This document shows, in pieces, positions 15,766 through 24,927 of a stretch of 64,000 bases of DNA. The number at the start of each line of letters is the position of its first letter. The stretch's first letter is position 1. Below the pieces are notes generated by a model. It did no database searches. It was not told the origin of the DNA and saw only the letters and a program-made list of their open reading frames with translations. Made by a program: the position numbers and the translations under genes. This DNA comes from MAG-120802 sp049430265 (GTDB lineage Bacteria; Actinomycetota; Actinomycetes; Nanopelagicales; Nanopelagicaceae): assembly GCA_049430265.1 (NCBI GenBank), contig JBMTBW010000001.1:124001-188000 (forward strand), given 5' to 3'.

Positions 15766-16254
15766 CTAATTACCAACTCTTGCAGCCTTAGCACCTGATG
15801 CCTCTAGTAATTCTTGATAAGTAGTTGGAAATACTGCGTGTGGATGGCCAGCTGCAGCCCAGATCACTTGATAATCATTTAAAGCCTCATCAATTAAGGT
15901 GATGCTGGGCTCATTAATCCAACCAAGTGGAGCAACTCCGCCAACAGAGTATCCAGAAAACTCCTTAACATAATCAGCATCTGCTCGATCAAGGGCTGGA
16001 ATTTGTAATAGATCCGCAACCATCTCAGTATCAACTCGATGGCGACCTGAGGTAATCACCAGAAGAGATCTATCATCTGGCAACTTAAACACTAGCGATG
16101 AGGCAATCTGTCCAACTTCAATACCTAATCCTGCTGCCGCTTCAGCTGCTGTTCTTGCGCTATCGGCAAGAATTTTAATTTTTCCTGAAATACCATGCTT
16201 ATCAAGGGCTGCTTGAGCGCGTTTGACTGCAGCTTTTTCCAATATCGAATCCAT
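15766..16254 (-). CDS. YbaK/EbsC-family aminoacyl-tRNA deacylase
   Basis: A 162-residue protein of the YbaK/ProX family, which hydrolyses mischarged tRNAs such as Cys- or Ala-tRNA(Pro). The family lysine is in SSLVFK (about residue 56), followed by GRHRVD and the loop GGVAPLG (about residue 110); the length is right for a free-standing editing domain. It starts 9 nt after arsC and ends 15 nt before the hydrolase. Which tRNA it edits cannot be told. Confidence 0.88.
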   Translation of the reverse strand: MDSILEKAAVKRAQAALDKHGISGKIKILADSARTAAEAAAGLGIEVGQIASSLVFKLPDDRSLLVITSGRHRVDTEMVADLLQIPALDRADADYVKEFSGYSVGGVAPLGWINEPSITLIDEALNDYQVIWAAAGHPHAVFPTTYQELLEASGAKAARVGN

Positions 16255-16263
16255 AGTTGGATT

Positions 16264-16659
16264 CTAGAGAGTGCTAATCAATTCTTTAACTAACGACTTA
16301 ATCTGATCTCGGATTGGGCGAATTGCATCAATGCTTTGCCCTGCAGGATCATCTAATTTCCAATCCAGATAGCGCGTGCCTGGATAGATTGGACATACAT
16401 CACCGCATCCCATTGTGATAACAACATCTGAGGCCTCAACGTCTTCATCGGAAAGAATCTTTGGTCTTTTTGCGCTTAGATCAATACCTTCCTCTTTCAT
16501 TGCAATAACCACAGCTGGATTTATTGAATCTGCTGGAGCAGATCCTGCGCTTCTTACCTCAACCCAATCACCGGCAAAGTGCTCTAGATACCCTGCTGCC
16601 ATCTGAGAGCGCCCTGAATTATGAACACAGAGAAAGAGAACTGACACCTTTTTAATCAA
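16264..16659 (-). CDS. arsC: Arsenate reductase / low-molecular-weight phosphatase-type protein
   Basis: A 131-residue protein with the low-molecular-weight phosphatase loop CVHNSGRS at the N-terminus (Cys11, Arg17). It then has the ITMGCGDVCPIYPG segment (about residue 81) and DDPAGQ near residue 103, the pattern of actinobacterial ArsC enzymes that reduce arsenate, often with mycothiol. No arsR, acr3 or arsB is adjacent, so its role could be general detoxification. It starts 22 nt after tauE and belongs to the same run. Confidence 0.87.
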   Translation of the reverse strand: MIKKVSVLFLCVHNSGRSQMAAGYLEHFAGDWVEVRSAGSAPADSINPAVVIAMKEEGIDLSAKRPKILSDEDVEASDVVITMGCGDVCPIYPGTRYLDWKLDDPAGQSIDAIRPIRDQIKSLVKELISTL

Positions 16660-16681
16660 GCCAAAATCCTTTTCACTTAAC

Positions 16682-17431
16682 TTAGAAGATGAACCATGTA
16701 TCTATAAGAGTGAAAAGTGCGATGGCAAAGACAAAGATGGCAAACGCGCGCTTTAGAATGATTTGGGGGATCTTTGAGCCATGGTGGGATGCCCACCGTG
16801 AAACAAGAAGTGCCATTAGCGCCATAATGATTGGAATTGACCAAGTGACCTCATCCCAATGGCGGATGTGTGCGAAGAACCCGGTCAGAGTATTAATCGT
16901 TATGATAAAAAGTGAAGTTCCCGCAGCTTTGGCTGGCGCCACGTTATAAAAGAGAATCAAGATCGGAATAGCTAAGAAGCCGCCACCGATACCAAAGAGC
17001 CCAGTGATTGCGCCAATTATCAGCGAGATAACGATTAGGGCCAGGGGTGAAACTTTGCGCTCACTAGATTCTTTTGGTGTTGGTATCAACATCGAAGTTC
17101 CTGCTACAACTAGCACAAGTGCAAAACCAGTTAGAACTAACTGTTCTGGAATCTGCGGCAGGAAATATGCGCCAGTAAAATTGGTGCTAAGTCCTATTGC
17201 CCAGATAACTAAGGCTTCTTTAACTAGTATTTCATTATTCCTAAGTTTAGGTAGCGCTCCAGATGCTGCTCCCACGAATACCACAATTAGTGAAGCTGTA
17301 GTTGCTTGAACGGGAGTAAAGCCAAAGATGTAAATGAAAGCTGGCACAGCCAACATTGAACCACCAGCTCCGATATAACCTAATACGGATCCGATTGCAA
17401 TGCCGGAAAGGATTGCCAGAGCGATTTCCAT
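16682..17431 (-). CDS. TauE/SafE-family anion exporter
   Basis: A 249-residue membrane protein with two repeats, each starting with the family's Gly-rich helix: GSVLGYIGAGGSMLAVP (about residue 15) and ITGLFGIGGGFLAIP (about residue 140). About eight helices are predicted. Relatives move sulfite, sulfonates or other organic anions. It is the first gene of the minus-strand run down to crtD. A TAATCT element ends 6 nt before the ATG, so the operon message probably begins at the start codon. Confidence 0.88.
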   Translation of the reverse strand: MEIALAILSGIAIGSVLGYIGAGGSMLAVPAFIYIFGFTPVQATTASLIVVFVGAASGALPKLRNNEILVKEALVIWAIGLSTNFTGAYFLPQIPEQLVLTGFALVLVVAGTSMLIPTPKESSERKVSPLALIVISLIIGAITGLFGIGGGFLAIPILILFYNVAPAKAAGTSLFIITINTLTGFFAHIRHWDEVTWSIPIIMALMALLVSRWASHHGSKIPQIILKRAFAIFVFAIALFTLIDTWFIF

Positions 17432-17437
17432 TAGAAG

Positions 17438-17443
17438 AGATTA
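17438..17443 (-). promoter_or_regulatory. Candidate -10 of the tauE-to-crtD operon
   Basis: TAATCT on the minus strand, 6 nt before the tauE ATG. No -35 is visible; the upstream bases are the doxX terminator. Spacing would give a leaderless message. Confidence 0.4.
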
Positions 17444-17456
17444 CCTAATTTAGAAG

Positions 17457-17493
17457 AAAAACCCCCGCCACAAATACCTTTTAGCGGGGGTTT
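17457..17493 (-). terminator. Intrinsic terminator after doxX
   Basis: A 10-bp stem of AAACCCCCGC (17458-17467) and GCGGGGGTTT (17484-17493) with a 16-nt loop. On the minus strand it ends in a T tract, the right orientation to stop the doxX transcript. Confidence 0.85.
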
Positions 17494-17519
17494 CGCTTAA
17501 GAATTCAACTGATGTTCAA

Positions 17520-17933
17520 CTAGAGGTTAAAAATTCCCTCTGTAATTGAAGGACCAAATTCGCCGCCAGTTCCAACTAGAACAAAGATAATTAAAGCAGC
17601 TCCGGCTAGAGCAATATTCTTCATAAAGCTAGTCATTTCGGCTTGCTTTGCTTGCTCATCAGTAATTGTCCAGAAGTTATGCATCTTAAATGCCGAAAGA
17701 ATTAGGAATATTGCAAGTAGTAATCCACCTAAATCTGCATAAATACCAAGTGCTACATAGAGACCACCAATTATCAACATTAGCCCTGTAACAATTACAG
17801 ATAATTTAGCTGCTGGAACTTTCTTATATTGTGCATAACCCGTCATAGCCTGAAGCTTTGTCAGGTGAGCAACTCCAGATGAGATAAAGAGAAGTGAGAA
17901 TAAAACTCTTCCTACAATTAGAAGGATATCCAT
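17520..17933 (-). CDS. DoxX-family membrane protein
   Basis: A 137-residue, four-helix membrane protein of the DoxX/DoxD family. It has 'FSLLFISSGVAHLTK' near residue 12 and 'AFKMHNFW' near residue 81. Family members are linked to redox balance in membranes, but no reaction is established. A ribosome binding site GAAAGG (plus 17940-17945) lies 6 nt before the ATG. It is a single-gene unit ended by a strong hairpin terminator. Confidence 0.85.
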   Translation of the reverse strand: MDILLIVGRVLFSLLFISSGVAHLTKLQAMTGYAQYKKVPAAKLSVIVTGLMLIIGGLYVALGIYADLGGLLLAIFLILSAFKMHNFWTITDEQAKQAEMTSFMKNIALAGAALIIFVLVGTGGEFGPSITEGIFNL

Positions 17934-18026
17934 TTATTACCTTTCATAGATTGATTAACGATCTTGAGAGTTAAGTGTAAATCCAAGATGAAAGAAAGGT
18001 GCTTATATTCGACCTTGTTTCGATGC

Positions 18027-18061
18027 AAAAAAACGCCCCAGCCTAAACTGGGGCGTTTTTT
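18027..18061. terminator. Bidirectional-looking terminator after the 5'-nucleotidase gene
   Basis: CGCCCCAG (18034-18041) pairs with CTGGGGCG (18048-18055) around a 6-nt loop, flanked by A7 on one side and T6 on the other. It mainly serves the minus-strand gene ending at 18071. Confidence 0.9.
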
Positions 18062-18070
18062 CTTACTTCT

Positions 18071-20083
18071 TTATGGATTTACTTTAGTAATACGTCCATC
18101 TAGCGCTGGGATAGTTATTGCCTTACCACCAGATGACGCTTCGGTAACTGCTTCAATGAAGACATCAACTAATAGACCACGCAATTTCGCTTTAGAGGGA
18201 GTAAAGAAGCCGACGTAGCCATCGCCTCCATAGATCATGAAATCTGGCACTGCAACTGTGTACTCCTTAGAGTCCTTTGCAATGGCAGTTCCATCGGTTT
18301 TGGTCACGCTCTGTACGCGCGATCCAACAGCTTTTGTGGTGTCAAAACTAAATTTGAAACCAGATATCTGTGGGAAGCGACCATCGCCTGGCCAGTTGCT
18401 TACGCCATTTTCAAGGGCCTTCCAGAGATTCTCGCCAGTAATTACTGATACTCCAACGGTGTTTCCAAATGGATAGACCGCAAGGGCATCACCAAGAGTT
18501 ACATCGTATGGAGCTACCTTGTCAGTTCCTGGGCGATTAAGAGACTTATCTGCGGCAACATATGTTGCAGCTGGGAATTTATCTCTAATGCCACCACCGT
18601 TGATATATGCAAAGTCAGTTCCATACTTCTTTCGCATTGCATCAGCAGTGAAGTTTCCAATTGCAGCTTCGCCAGCTCTTTGAACCTGTGGAGATCCACC
18701 TTGAGCAAATATGCCATTTACTTGGCCAATCTTCACATCAAGCTTGGCATTTAGTTGGTCCTTGTATTTCTTAACTAGCGCTGCGCCATCCGCATTTGGA
18801 GTAAGAGTTGCGATGTTGGCTCGAGTTACTAACTCAACTGTTGTGCCACGAACGCGACGTGAACTATCTAGGCAGAGAGTGACTCGGTTATATTCCTGAC
18901 CAGCATTTCTAGTCATTGCAATAACGGTTCCATTGACTGCAGCATTGCCAGCAAGAGCTGAGGAGTAGGTCTGATGGCTATGACCACCAAATACCACTGC
19001 TGCGCCCTTGATCTGCTTTGCTAAATCAATGAGGCGACCTTTTGCTTCGCCATCACGGTTTTCTTGCCATCCTTGGTGAAGAATTGCAACGACAAAGTCT
19101 GCTCCATCGGCCTTAGCTGCCTTAACAGCTGCATTGATGCCGCTTACATCAGCTGAAATTACTAGCTCTTTTCCACCAAATGAAAGGTTTCCAGGAAATA
19201 TCTGCTCTTTAGTATCTTCAGTATTTCCAGCAACAAAGCCGACTTTAGCTCCGCCGCGCTCAAGAACTAAGTAGCTCTTAGCTGCCTTATTTCCACTCTT
19301 TAGTGGTTCTAAGGTGTTGTAATTTGATGCTACCCACTGGAAATCAGATGCACCAATAATTTTCTGAACATGTGCGATATTTCTATCATGTTCGTGATTA
19401 CCAAATCCAGAAACATCAAACTTCATTAGATTCATAGATTCAATAGTTGGCAATTCTTCAAACTGGCTTGAAATTGGTGGAGCAGCTCCGATGTTATCTC
19501 CAGCAGAGAGGGTAAAAGTTGCTGGATTCTTGGCGCGCTCAGCTGCAAATGCTGTAGTCAATAAAGCTGTTCCAGCATTAGTAGAAGTTCCTTCAATAGC
19601 GCCATGTAGATCGCTTAGTTGAAGTAACTGAACTGTCTGCCATGAAGTTGAGGTAACGCCAGCTAGTTCTGCAGCAGTAAATGTCTTGCTCCAAGTTCCT
19701 GCTGGTGAGAATCCATAGGCATTTACTGCCTTAATGGAAATTGTTGCGCTGCTCTGTCCAGTGATAATTGGAAGTGTTACCACTCCTGATGTTGTTGCAG
19801 GGAGCGAAATTGCGCATGATCCTGCGCCACTTGAAAGAACATAACCAGTGACTGCAGGTGAGGCTGAAACTTTGTCAAAGACAACTCTTATGCCATTTGA
19901 GGCTAAGTATGCTTTTTTGATTACTGGAGCAGCAGGAACTGCAAAGGTATTTGCAGTAACTTGCGGGGAAGTAAGCACCACTAATGCAGATGTTGCTAGC
20001 GCTACGGCGCTTGCAATTGCGGAGAGTCGCAGACGGAGGGAGGGGCGGCCCTGGGTCTTTGAGTTTTGTGTATGTGTGATCAC
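18071..20083 (-). CDS. Secreted 5'-nucleotidase / metallophosphoesterase with FN3-like domain
   Basis: A 670-residue exported enzyme of the UshA/5'-nucleotidase family, which releases phosphate and nucleosides from extracellular nucleotides. A basic N-terminus and hydrophobic core (about residues 20-45) form a signal peptide. Residues about 50-145 resemble a fibronectin type III domain. The calcineurin-like domain has the metal motifs QLSDLHG (about 153), GDNIG, GNHEHD, HQGW and GGHSHQ. The C-terminal nucleotidase domain has NGGGIRD. The start is a GTG at 20083. No cell-wall anchor motif is seen at the C-terminus. It would help a planktonic cell scavenge phosphorus or purines. Confidence 0.9.
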   Translation of the reverse strand: MITHTQNSKTQGRPSLRLRLSAIASAVALATSALVVLTSPQVTANTFAVPAAPVIKKAYLASNGIRVVFDKVSASPAVTGYVLSSGAGSCAISLPATTSGVVTLPIITGQSSATISIKAVNAYGFSPAGTWSKTFTAAELAGVTSTSWQTVQLLQLSDLHGAIEGTSTNAGTALLTTAFAAERAKNPATFTLSAGDNIGAAPPISSQFEELPTIESMNLMKFDVSGFGNHEHDRNIAHVQKIIGASDFQWVASNYNTLEPLKSGNKAAKSYLVLERGGAKVGFVAGNTEDTKEQIFPGNLSFGGKELVISADVSGINAAVKAAKADGADFVVAILHQGWQENRDGEAKGRLIDLAKQIKGAAVVFGGHSHQTYSSALAGNAAVNGTVIAMTRNAGQEYNRVTLCLDSSRRVRGTTVELVTRANIATLTPNADGAALVKKYKDQLNAKLDVKIGQVNGIFAQGGSPQVQRAGEAAIGNFTADAMRKKYGTDFAYINGGGIRDKFPAATYVAADKSLNRPGTDKVAPYDVTLGDALAVYPFGNTVGVSVITGENLWKALENGVSNWPGDGRFPQISGFKFSFDTTKAVGSRVQSVTKTDGTAIAKDSKEYTVAVPDFMIYGGDGYVGFFTPSKAKLRGLLVDVFIEAVTEASSGGKAITIPALDGRITKVNP

Positions 20084-20167
20084 AGGCGGATACTCGCATA
20101 GCCCTGGTTACAAGTTGGTTAATGGCGCGTGAGTGCGGCATGTCCCTCAGGTGAGCCTTTAGGCAAT

Positions 20168-20213
20168 TTGCTGGCGTCAGAGGCTCTGGCTAGTATTCGA
20201 ACAAATGTTCGAA
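20168..20213 (+). promoter_or_regulatory. SOS promoter with LexA box for DUF6504-dnaE2-dinB
   Basis: TTGCTG (20168-20173), a 17-nt spacer and TAGTAT (20191-20196), immediately followed by the perfect palindrome TTCGAACAAATGTTCGAA (20196-20213), the actinobacterial LexA operator. The operator covers the predicted start of transcription (about 20203) and the ATG at 20205, so bound LexA would block initiation completely. Confidence 0.88.
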
Positions 20214-20519
20214 AAGATGGAGAATCAGAGACCGGAGATCTACCTATCCGGCGGTGAGCCAATTGAGTTCACTTATAAAGGTCAGCGCTATCGAATTTAT
20301 GCACTTCTTAGCTCTTGGCGTGAATCTGGTGGTTGGTGGAATAGAGCTAGCGATGGCTTATTTCGCCCAGATGATGGTGGGCGGATTTTATGGCGCGTAG
20401 AGGCAGCTCCTATTGGAGTGATGAAAACTTTTGAAATAGAACGTATTGAAGTAATTCCAGAAGGGGTTAGTAACGCTCCTGGCCTTTGGCAGATTCGCCC
20501 CACCTCAAGACCAGCATGA
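20205..20519 (+). CDS. DUF6504 family protein, SOS operon leader gene
   Basis: A 104-residue soluble protein rich in Trp and Arg. Conserved-looking pieces are TYKGQRYRI (about residue 24), GGWW and ILWRVEA. I recognise it as the DUF6504 family that sits in front of dnaE2 in actinobacteria. Its biochemical role is unknown; the genomic link suggests an accessory of translesion synthesis. The ATG at 20205 lies inside the LexA box and fits a leaderless message; an in-frame ATG at 20217 is an alternative. Its stop overlaps the dnaE2 start by ATGA. Confidence 0.75.
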   Translation: MFEKMENQRPEIYLSGGEPIEFTYKGQRYRIYALLSSWRESGGWWNRASDGLFRPDDGGRILWRVEAAPIGVMKTFEIERIEVIPEGVSNAPGLWQIRPTSRPA

Positions 20520-23500
20520 GTTTTACTCACCTTCATCTTGCTAGTGGATTTTCATTTAAATATGGAACCACTCTTCCTCATCTTCTAGTTGAGAAGGCTC
20601 GCGACTTTGGCATGAGCTCACTTGCGCTAACTGATCGCGATGGCTTATATGGCGCAATTCGATTTACTCAGAGCTGTGTGGAAAATGGGATTACTCCAAT
20701 TATTGGAGTTGATATCACTTGCAAGAATCAAAGTCGCATAACGCTACTTGCCACCCCAGGTAAAGGCTGGAGATCTTTAGTAAGGGTAGTTAGCGAACTT
20801 AAAAGCTATGGCGAGTGTGATTTAAACTTTCTAAAGCAACACTCTAACTACACCAGTAACCTAATATCGCTACAAGGCCCAGACTCTTTAATTGCTAGAG
20901 CTATTACCAATCGTCAATATGAAAAAGCGCTATCGCTATATAACGATAGCCGCGAACTATTTCAAAGCCAAGTAATTGAAATCGTCTCTCATCTAATTTA
21001 TGGAGATGGACCAAGATCAACTACCCATGCTTCAAGGATGCTTGGTTTTGCTGAAGATAATGATCTTCCAGCGATACTTAGTAATGCTGCCAGAATGTGC
21101 TTAAGGCAGGATGCGCCGATAGCAGATATTCTCGATGCAAGTCGAAGGCTCTTGCCGCTTCATAAAAATGTTGTAGAGCGCGAAAATAGCGAGGCCTTTC
21201 TTAAAAGCTCTCAAGAGATGCATCACTTAGCAGAGATAATTACTCGCGCCTCGGGCCAGAGAAATAGCCGTAAATTATTAAGTACTACTCAAGACCTTGC
21301 TAAGCAGGCAGAGCTATCACCTAGCCAAGATATTGGTCTTGGATCTATCCATCTTCCAGAGCCTGAGCTTTTAGGGGCTAAAAATCAAGAAGAGCTAACT
21401 GCTCAACTAAGGCAGCGCTCAATTGCTGGCATTAATTGGCGCTATGGCCAGAGCAATAGCAAGGTCAGCCAAAGGTTAGAAAAAGAATTAGAAATTATTA
21501 AGAGCCTAGGTTTTGAATCATATTTTCTAACTGTTGCTGATATTACAGATCGCGCGCGAGCCTCTGGAATCAGAGTAGCGGCAAGAGGAAGCGGGGCTGG
21601 ATCGCTAATCTGTCATCTCTTAGGAATTTCTGGAGTTGAACCGCTCTCACTAGGTTTATTAATGGAGCGATTCTGTTCTCCACTTCGAAGGGCTTTGCCT
21701 GATATTGATATTGATGTGGAATCTGCTAGAAGGTTAGAAATTTATGATCAGGTATTTGCAAATTACCCGATGCGATCTGCAACAGTTGCAATGTTTGATA
21801 CCTATAGAGCTCGCCATGCCATTAGAGATGTGGGAGCAGCTCTATCACTTGCTCCTATGGAGATAGATCTAGTTGCTAAATCACTTCCTCATATTAGAGC
21901 TCGCAATATTTCGCAGGCGCTAATTAATCTTCCTGAACTTGCTAATTTGAATCTAACTAGCCCGACCTGGAAAATGGCAGTTGGTCTTGCAGAGCGCTTA
22001 GATGGCCTACCTAGAAATGTTGCAATGCATCCCTGCGCAGTGGTGATCTCTAGCGCTGAGCTATATCAGAGAGCCCCAATTGAGATAAATGCTAGTAATT
22101 ATCCGATGGTGCAGTGGGATAAAGATGATGTGGAAGCTATTGGGCTTTTAAAGCTAGATATTTTAGGAGTTCGAATGCAATCATCTCTGGCCTATGCCAT
22201 ATCTGAGATAGAGCGAAGTACTGGAAAAGTAATAGATATTGATGCAATAGCTTTAGATGATAGTGAAACATTTTCGCTCATCCAATCTGCTCAGACTTTA
22301 GGTATCTTTCAAATAGAGAGTCCAGGCCAGCGTGAATTAGTTGGAAAGTTAACCCCTGAGACTTTTACTGATTTAATAATTGATATCTCACTTTTTAGAC
22401 CAGGGCCAGTAAAGAGCGACATGATCACTCCATTTCTAAATGCCCGCCAAGGCTTTAAAACTAGAGAGATATTCCACCCTGATTTAGCTGAAATCTTGAG
22501 TGATACCCAAGGGGTAGTGGTATTTCACGAGCAAGTTATTGAAATTATCGCCACCCTAACTGGATCCTCTCTTGGCCAAGCTGATGAGAAGCGAAGAGCT
22601 CTTGGTAGTAGGCAGGGGCAGCAGGAGGTCTGTGATTGGTTCTTTGCCCAAGCTATATCAAGAGGCTATGAGCTAAAAGTTATTACTCAAATCTGGGATG
22701 TCTTAAGAGCCTTTGCCTCCTTTGGATTCTGCAAAGCCCATGCCGCTGCCTTTGCTCTTCCCACTTATCAATCTGCTTGGTTAAAGCGCCATTACCCAGC
22801 AGCATTTCTTGCCGGAGTTTTAACCCATGAACCCGGAATGTATCCCAAGCGTCTTCTATTAGATGAGGCTAGACGAAATGGATTAACTATCGCCCCTCTT
22901 GATATTAATCACTCTGATATTAGCTATCGAGTGGAAGGTGATAATCAGAGAAGTATCAGGCTATCTCTTAGCGACATCTCAGGAATTAGTAGCGCAGAGA
23001 TATCAGCAATTATTGCTAATCGCCCTTATTTAGATCTAGCTGACTTTGTTCATCGCAGCTCAGTTAGCAGGCCAACTTCTGAAGCCTTATTAATGGTGGG
23101 GGCCTTTGATCGCCTCTATGGCGCTGAGATAAATCGTAGAGATTTATTGCTACATCTAACTGATTTATATAAATGGTCTGGTAGTAGTAGAACTAAAGTA
23201 GTTACTGGTTCGCAGTTAAGCCTAGGTTTTACCCCCACTTTATCTAAGACAGGGCTACCTGATTTAGAAGATCATGAGCTGGTAAGAAATGAAGTTAAGT
23301 ATCTAGGGATGGATATCTCCCATCATATGATTGAGTTTTATGCTGATTTTCTCAATCAGATAGGAGCAATAAAATCTAGCCAGCTTCTAGAGCAAAGATC
23401 AGGATCCTTAGTATTGGTAGCTGGGGTTAAAGTAGCGCTGCAAACCCCACCAGTTCGCTCTGGCAAACGAGTTATCTTTCTAACTCTTGATGATGGATAT

Positions 23501-23692
23501 GGCTGTAGCGATGCAACATTTTTTGAAGATGCTCAACATAGCTATGCCGAGGTGCTCTATAACTCGCAGCTACTATTAATTCGCGGCGCTACCCGTAGAA
23601 CTGGGCTACGCGGTATCTCACTTAGAGCTATTGGGGCATGGGATTTATCAGCTGCTTATCAAAAGTGGCGTAGCCTAGCTATCTGTGAGTAG
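20516..23692 (+). CDS. dnaE2: Error-prone DNA polymerase DnaE2 (ImuC)
   Basis: A 1058-residue C-family polymerase. It starts with a PHP domain (THLHLASGFSFKYG), and the catalytic centre shows ARGSGAGSL (about residue 356) and PDIDIDVES (about residue 393), the metal-binding aspartates. Later come the GLLKLDILG segment, 'DISLFRPGPVK' and an OB-fold near the C-terminus. It is about 115 residues shorter than the replicative DnaE1 also encoded in this window, as expected for DnaE2. I start it at ATG 20516, which overlaps the previous stop. It is induced by DNA damage through the LexA box and catalyses mutagenic lesion bypass. Confidence 0.92.
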   Translation: MSFTHLHLASGFSFKYGTTLPHLLVEKARDFGMSSLALTDRDGLYGAIRFTQSCVENGITPIIGVDITCKNQSRITLLATPGKGWRSLVRVVSELKSYGECDLNFLKQHSNYTSNLISLQGPDSLIARAITNRQYEKALSLYNDSRELFQSQVIEIVSHLIYGDGPRSTTHASRMLGFAEDNDLPAILSNAARMCLRQDAPIADILDASRRLLPLHKNVVERENSEAFLKSSQEMHHLAEIITRASGQRNSRKLLSTTQDLAKQAELSPSQDIGLGSIHLPEPELLGAKNQEELTAQLRQRSIAGINWRYGQSNSKVSQRLEKELEIIKSLGFESYFLTVADITDRARASGIRVAARGSGAGSLICHLLGISGVEPLSLGLLMERFCSPLRRALPDIDIDVESARRLEIYDQVFANYPMRSATVAMFDTYRARHAIRDVGAALSLAPMEIDLVAKSLPHIRARNISQALINLPELANLNLTSPTWKMAVGLAERLDGLPRNVAMHPCAVVISSAELYQRAPIEINASNYPMVQWDKDDVEAIGLLKLDILGVRMQSSLAYAISEIERSTGKVIDIDAIALDDSETFSLIQSAQTLGIFQIESPGQRELVGKLTPETFTDLIIDISLFRPGPVKSDMITPFLNARQGFKTREIFHPDLAEILSDTQGVVVFHEQVIEIIATLTGSSLGQADEKRRALGSRQGQQEVCDWFFAQAISRGYELKVITQIWDVLRAFASFGFCKAHAAAFALPTYQSAWLKRHYPAAFLAGVLTHEPGMYPKRLLLDEARRNGLTIAPLDINHSDISYRVEGDNQRSIRLSLSDISGISSAEISAIIANRPYLDLADFVHRSSVSRPTSEALLMVGAFDRLYGAEINRRDLLLHLTDLYKWSGSSRTKVVTGSQLSLGFTPTLSKTGLPDLEDHELVRNEVKYLGMDISHHMIEFYADFLNQIGAIKSSQLLEQRSGSLVLVAGVKVALQTPPVRSGKRVIFLTLDDGYGCSDATFFEDAQHSYAEVLYNSQLLLIRGATRRTGLRGISLRAIGAWDLSAAYQKWRSLAICE

Positions 23693-24887
23693 CCAGATGG
23701 GCGAGCATTCCACCATTCTCCATGTTGATATGGATGCATTTTTTGCATCAGTTTCTGAGCTGGATTATCCGCAATATAAGGGAAAGCCGTTAGTAGTTGG
23801 GGCAGGGGCTAGGGGAGTAGTTCTCTCTGCAAATTATGCTGCCAGGAAATTTGGAATTAAAGCTGCAATGCCAGTATCAAGAGCGCAGCGGATGGCGCCA
23901 AATGCAATATTTATTCCGCCAGATCATGAGAGATATTCACAAGTTTCAAGAAAAGTAATGGAGATTTTCTTTGAGTTCACTCCTCATGTTGAGCCGCTCT
24001 CCCTAGACGAGGCTTTTCTCGATGTCACTGGATCAAGAAAACTATTTGGCAGTGGTCGAAATATTGCAGAGTTGATAAGGAAGAGAGTTTTTGCATCAGA
24101 GAAAATAACCTGCTCAGTTGGAATTGCTACTACTAAATTCATAGCCAAATTGGCATCCGGGCGCTGCAAGCCAAATGGAATACTTGAAATAGCGCACGAC
24201 CGAGTCTTGACTTTTCTTCATCCACTTCCAGTTTCAGAAATCTGGGGAGTGGGGCCAAAAACTAATGAAGAGCTGCAAGCTCTAGGCCTTCGAACCGTTG
24301 CTGATATTGCCAACACTCCGCTTGAAACTTTAAAGCGAGCACTTGGTCCAAGTGCTGGGGTATCACTTTATGAACTTGCTTGGGCTAGAGATTATCGAGA
24401 AGTAGTTGCAGATGCTCCAGAGAAGAGCATTAGCGCTGCAGAGACTTTTGCCTATGACCTCGAGGATCAAGATGAGATATTTAGAGAACTCTTGCGATTA
24501 ACTGAAAGAGCCGGCGCAAGGCTAAGGGCTCGCAGTTTGCGCAGTAAGACCATTGGTTTAAAGGTGCGTTTCTCTGATTTTTCTAATCTCACACGCTCTA
24601 AAACTCTTCCACTATCAATAAGTGGCAGCCATGAAATTTATGAAGTAGTTAAAGACCTCTATCTAGGGCTTCAAATTGCTGGCTCCAGAATCCGACTTCT
24701 AGGGGTTTCACTTGAGCAGTTAGTTGATCAAAGTGGCGCAGTTGAGCAGTTAGAGCTGGGAGAGCGGGAGGTTGGATGGAGCCAGGCGCAGGTTGCCATC
24801 GATAGGGCAATCGCTCGTTTCGGAAGTGGCTCTGTCAAACCTGCTCGGCTAGTTGGAGAGGGCGATGATGAGAACGAAGATTCATAG
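23685..24887 (+). CDS. dinB: Y-family DNA polymerase IV (DinB)
   Basis: A 400-residue Y-family polymerase. HVDMDAFFASV carries the first catalytic aspartate and SLDEAFLDVTG carries the catalytic Asp-Glu pair, so unlike the inactive ImuB it should polymerise DNA. The GIATTKFIAKLAS and WGVGPKT motifs of the thumb and HhH region follow. A QLELG segment near the C-terminus may be a weak beta-clamp site. It overlaps dnaE2 by 8 nt from a GTG; an ATG at 23697 is an alternative start. No imuA or imuB is next to it, so this operon pairs DnaE2 with an active DinB. Confidence 0.93.
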   Translation: MSSQMGEHSTILHVDMDAFFASVSELDYPQYKGKPLVVGAGARGVVLSANYAARKFGIKAAMPVSRAQRMAPNAIFIPPDHERYSQVSRKVMEIFFEFTPHVEPLSLDEAFLDVTGSRKLFGSGRNIAELIRKRVFASEKITCSVGIATTKFIAKLASGRCKPNGILEIAHDRVLTFLHPLPVSEIWGVGPKTNEELQALGLRTVADIANTPLETLKRALGPSAGVSLYELAWARDYREVVADAPEKSISAAETFAYDLEDQDEIFRELLRLTERAGARLRARSLRSKTIGLKVRFSDFSNLTRSKTLPLSISGSHEIYEVVKDLYLGLQIAGSRIRLLGVSLEQLVDQSGAVEQLELGEREVGWSQAQVAIDRAIARFGSGSVKPARLVGEGDDENEDS

Positions 24888-24927
24888 CAACTTCTCACTC
24901 TTTCGACTTTCCAGATAGCCCCACCTC

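Noticed and set aside
23685..24887. ImuB rather than DinB
   Set aside because: The catalytic Asp and Asp-Glu residues that ImuB lacks are all present.
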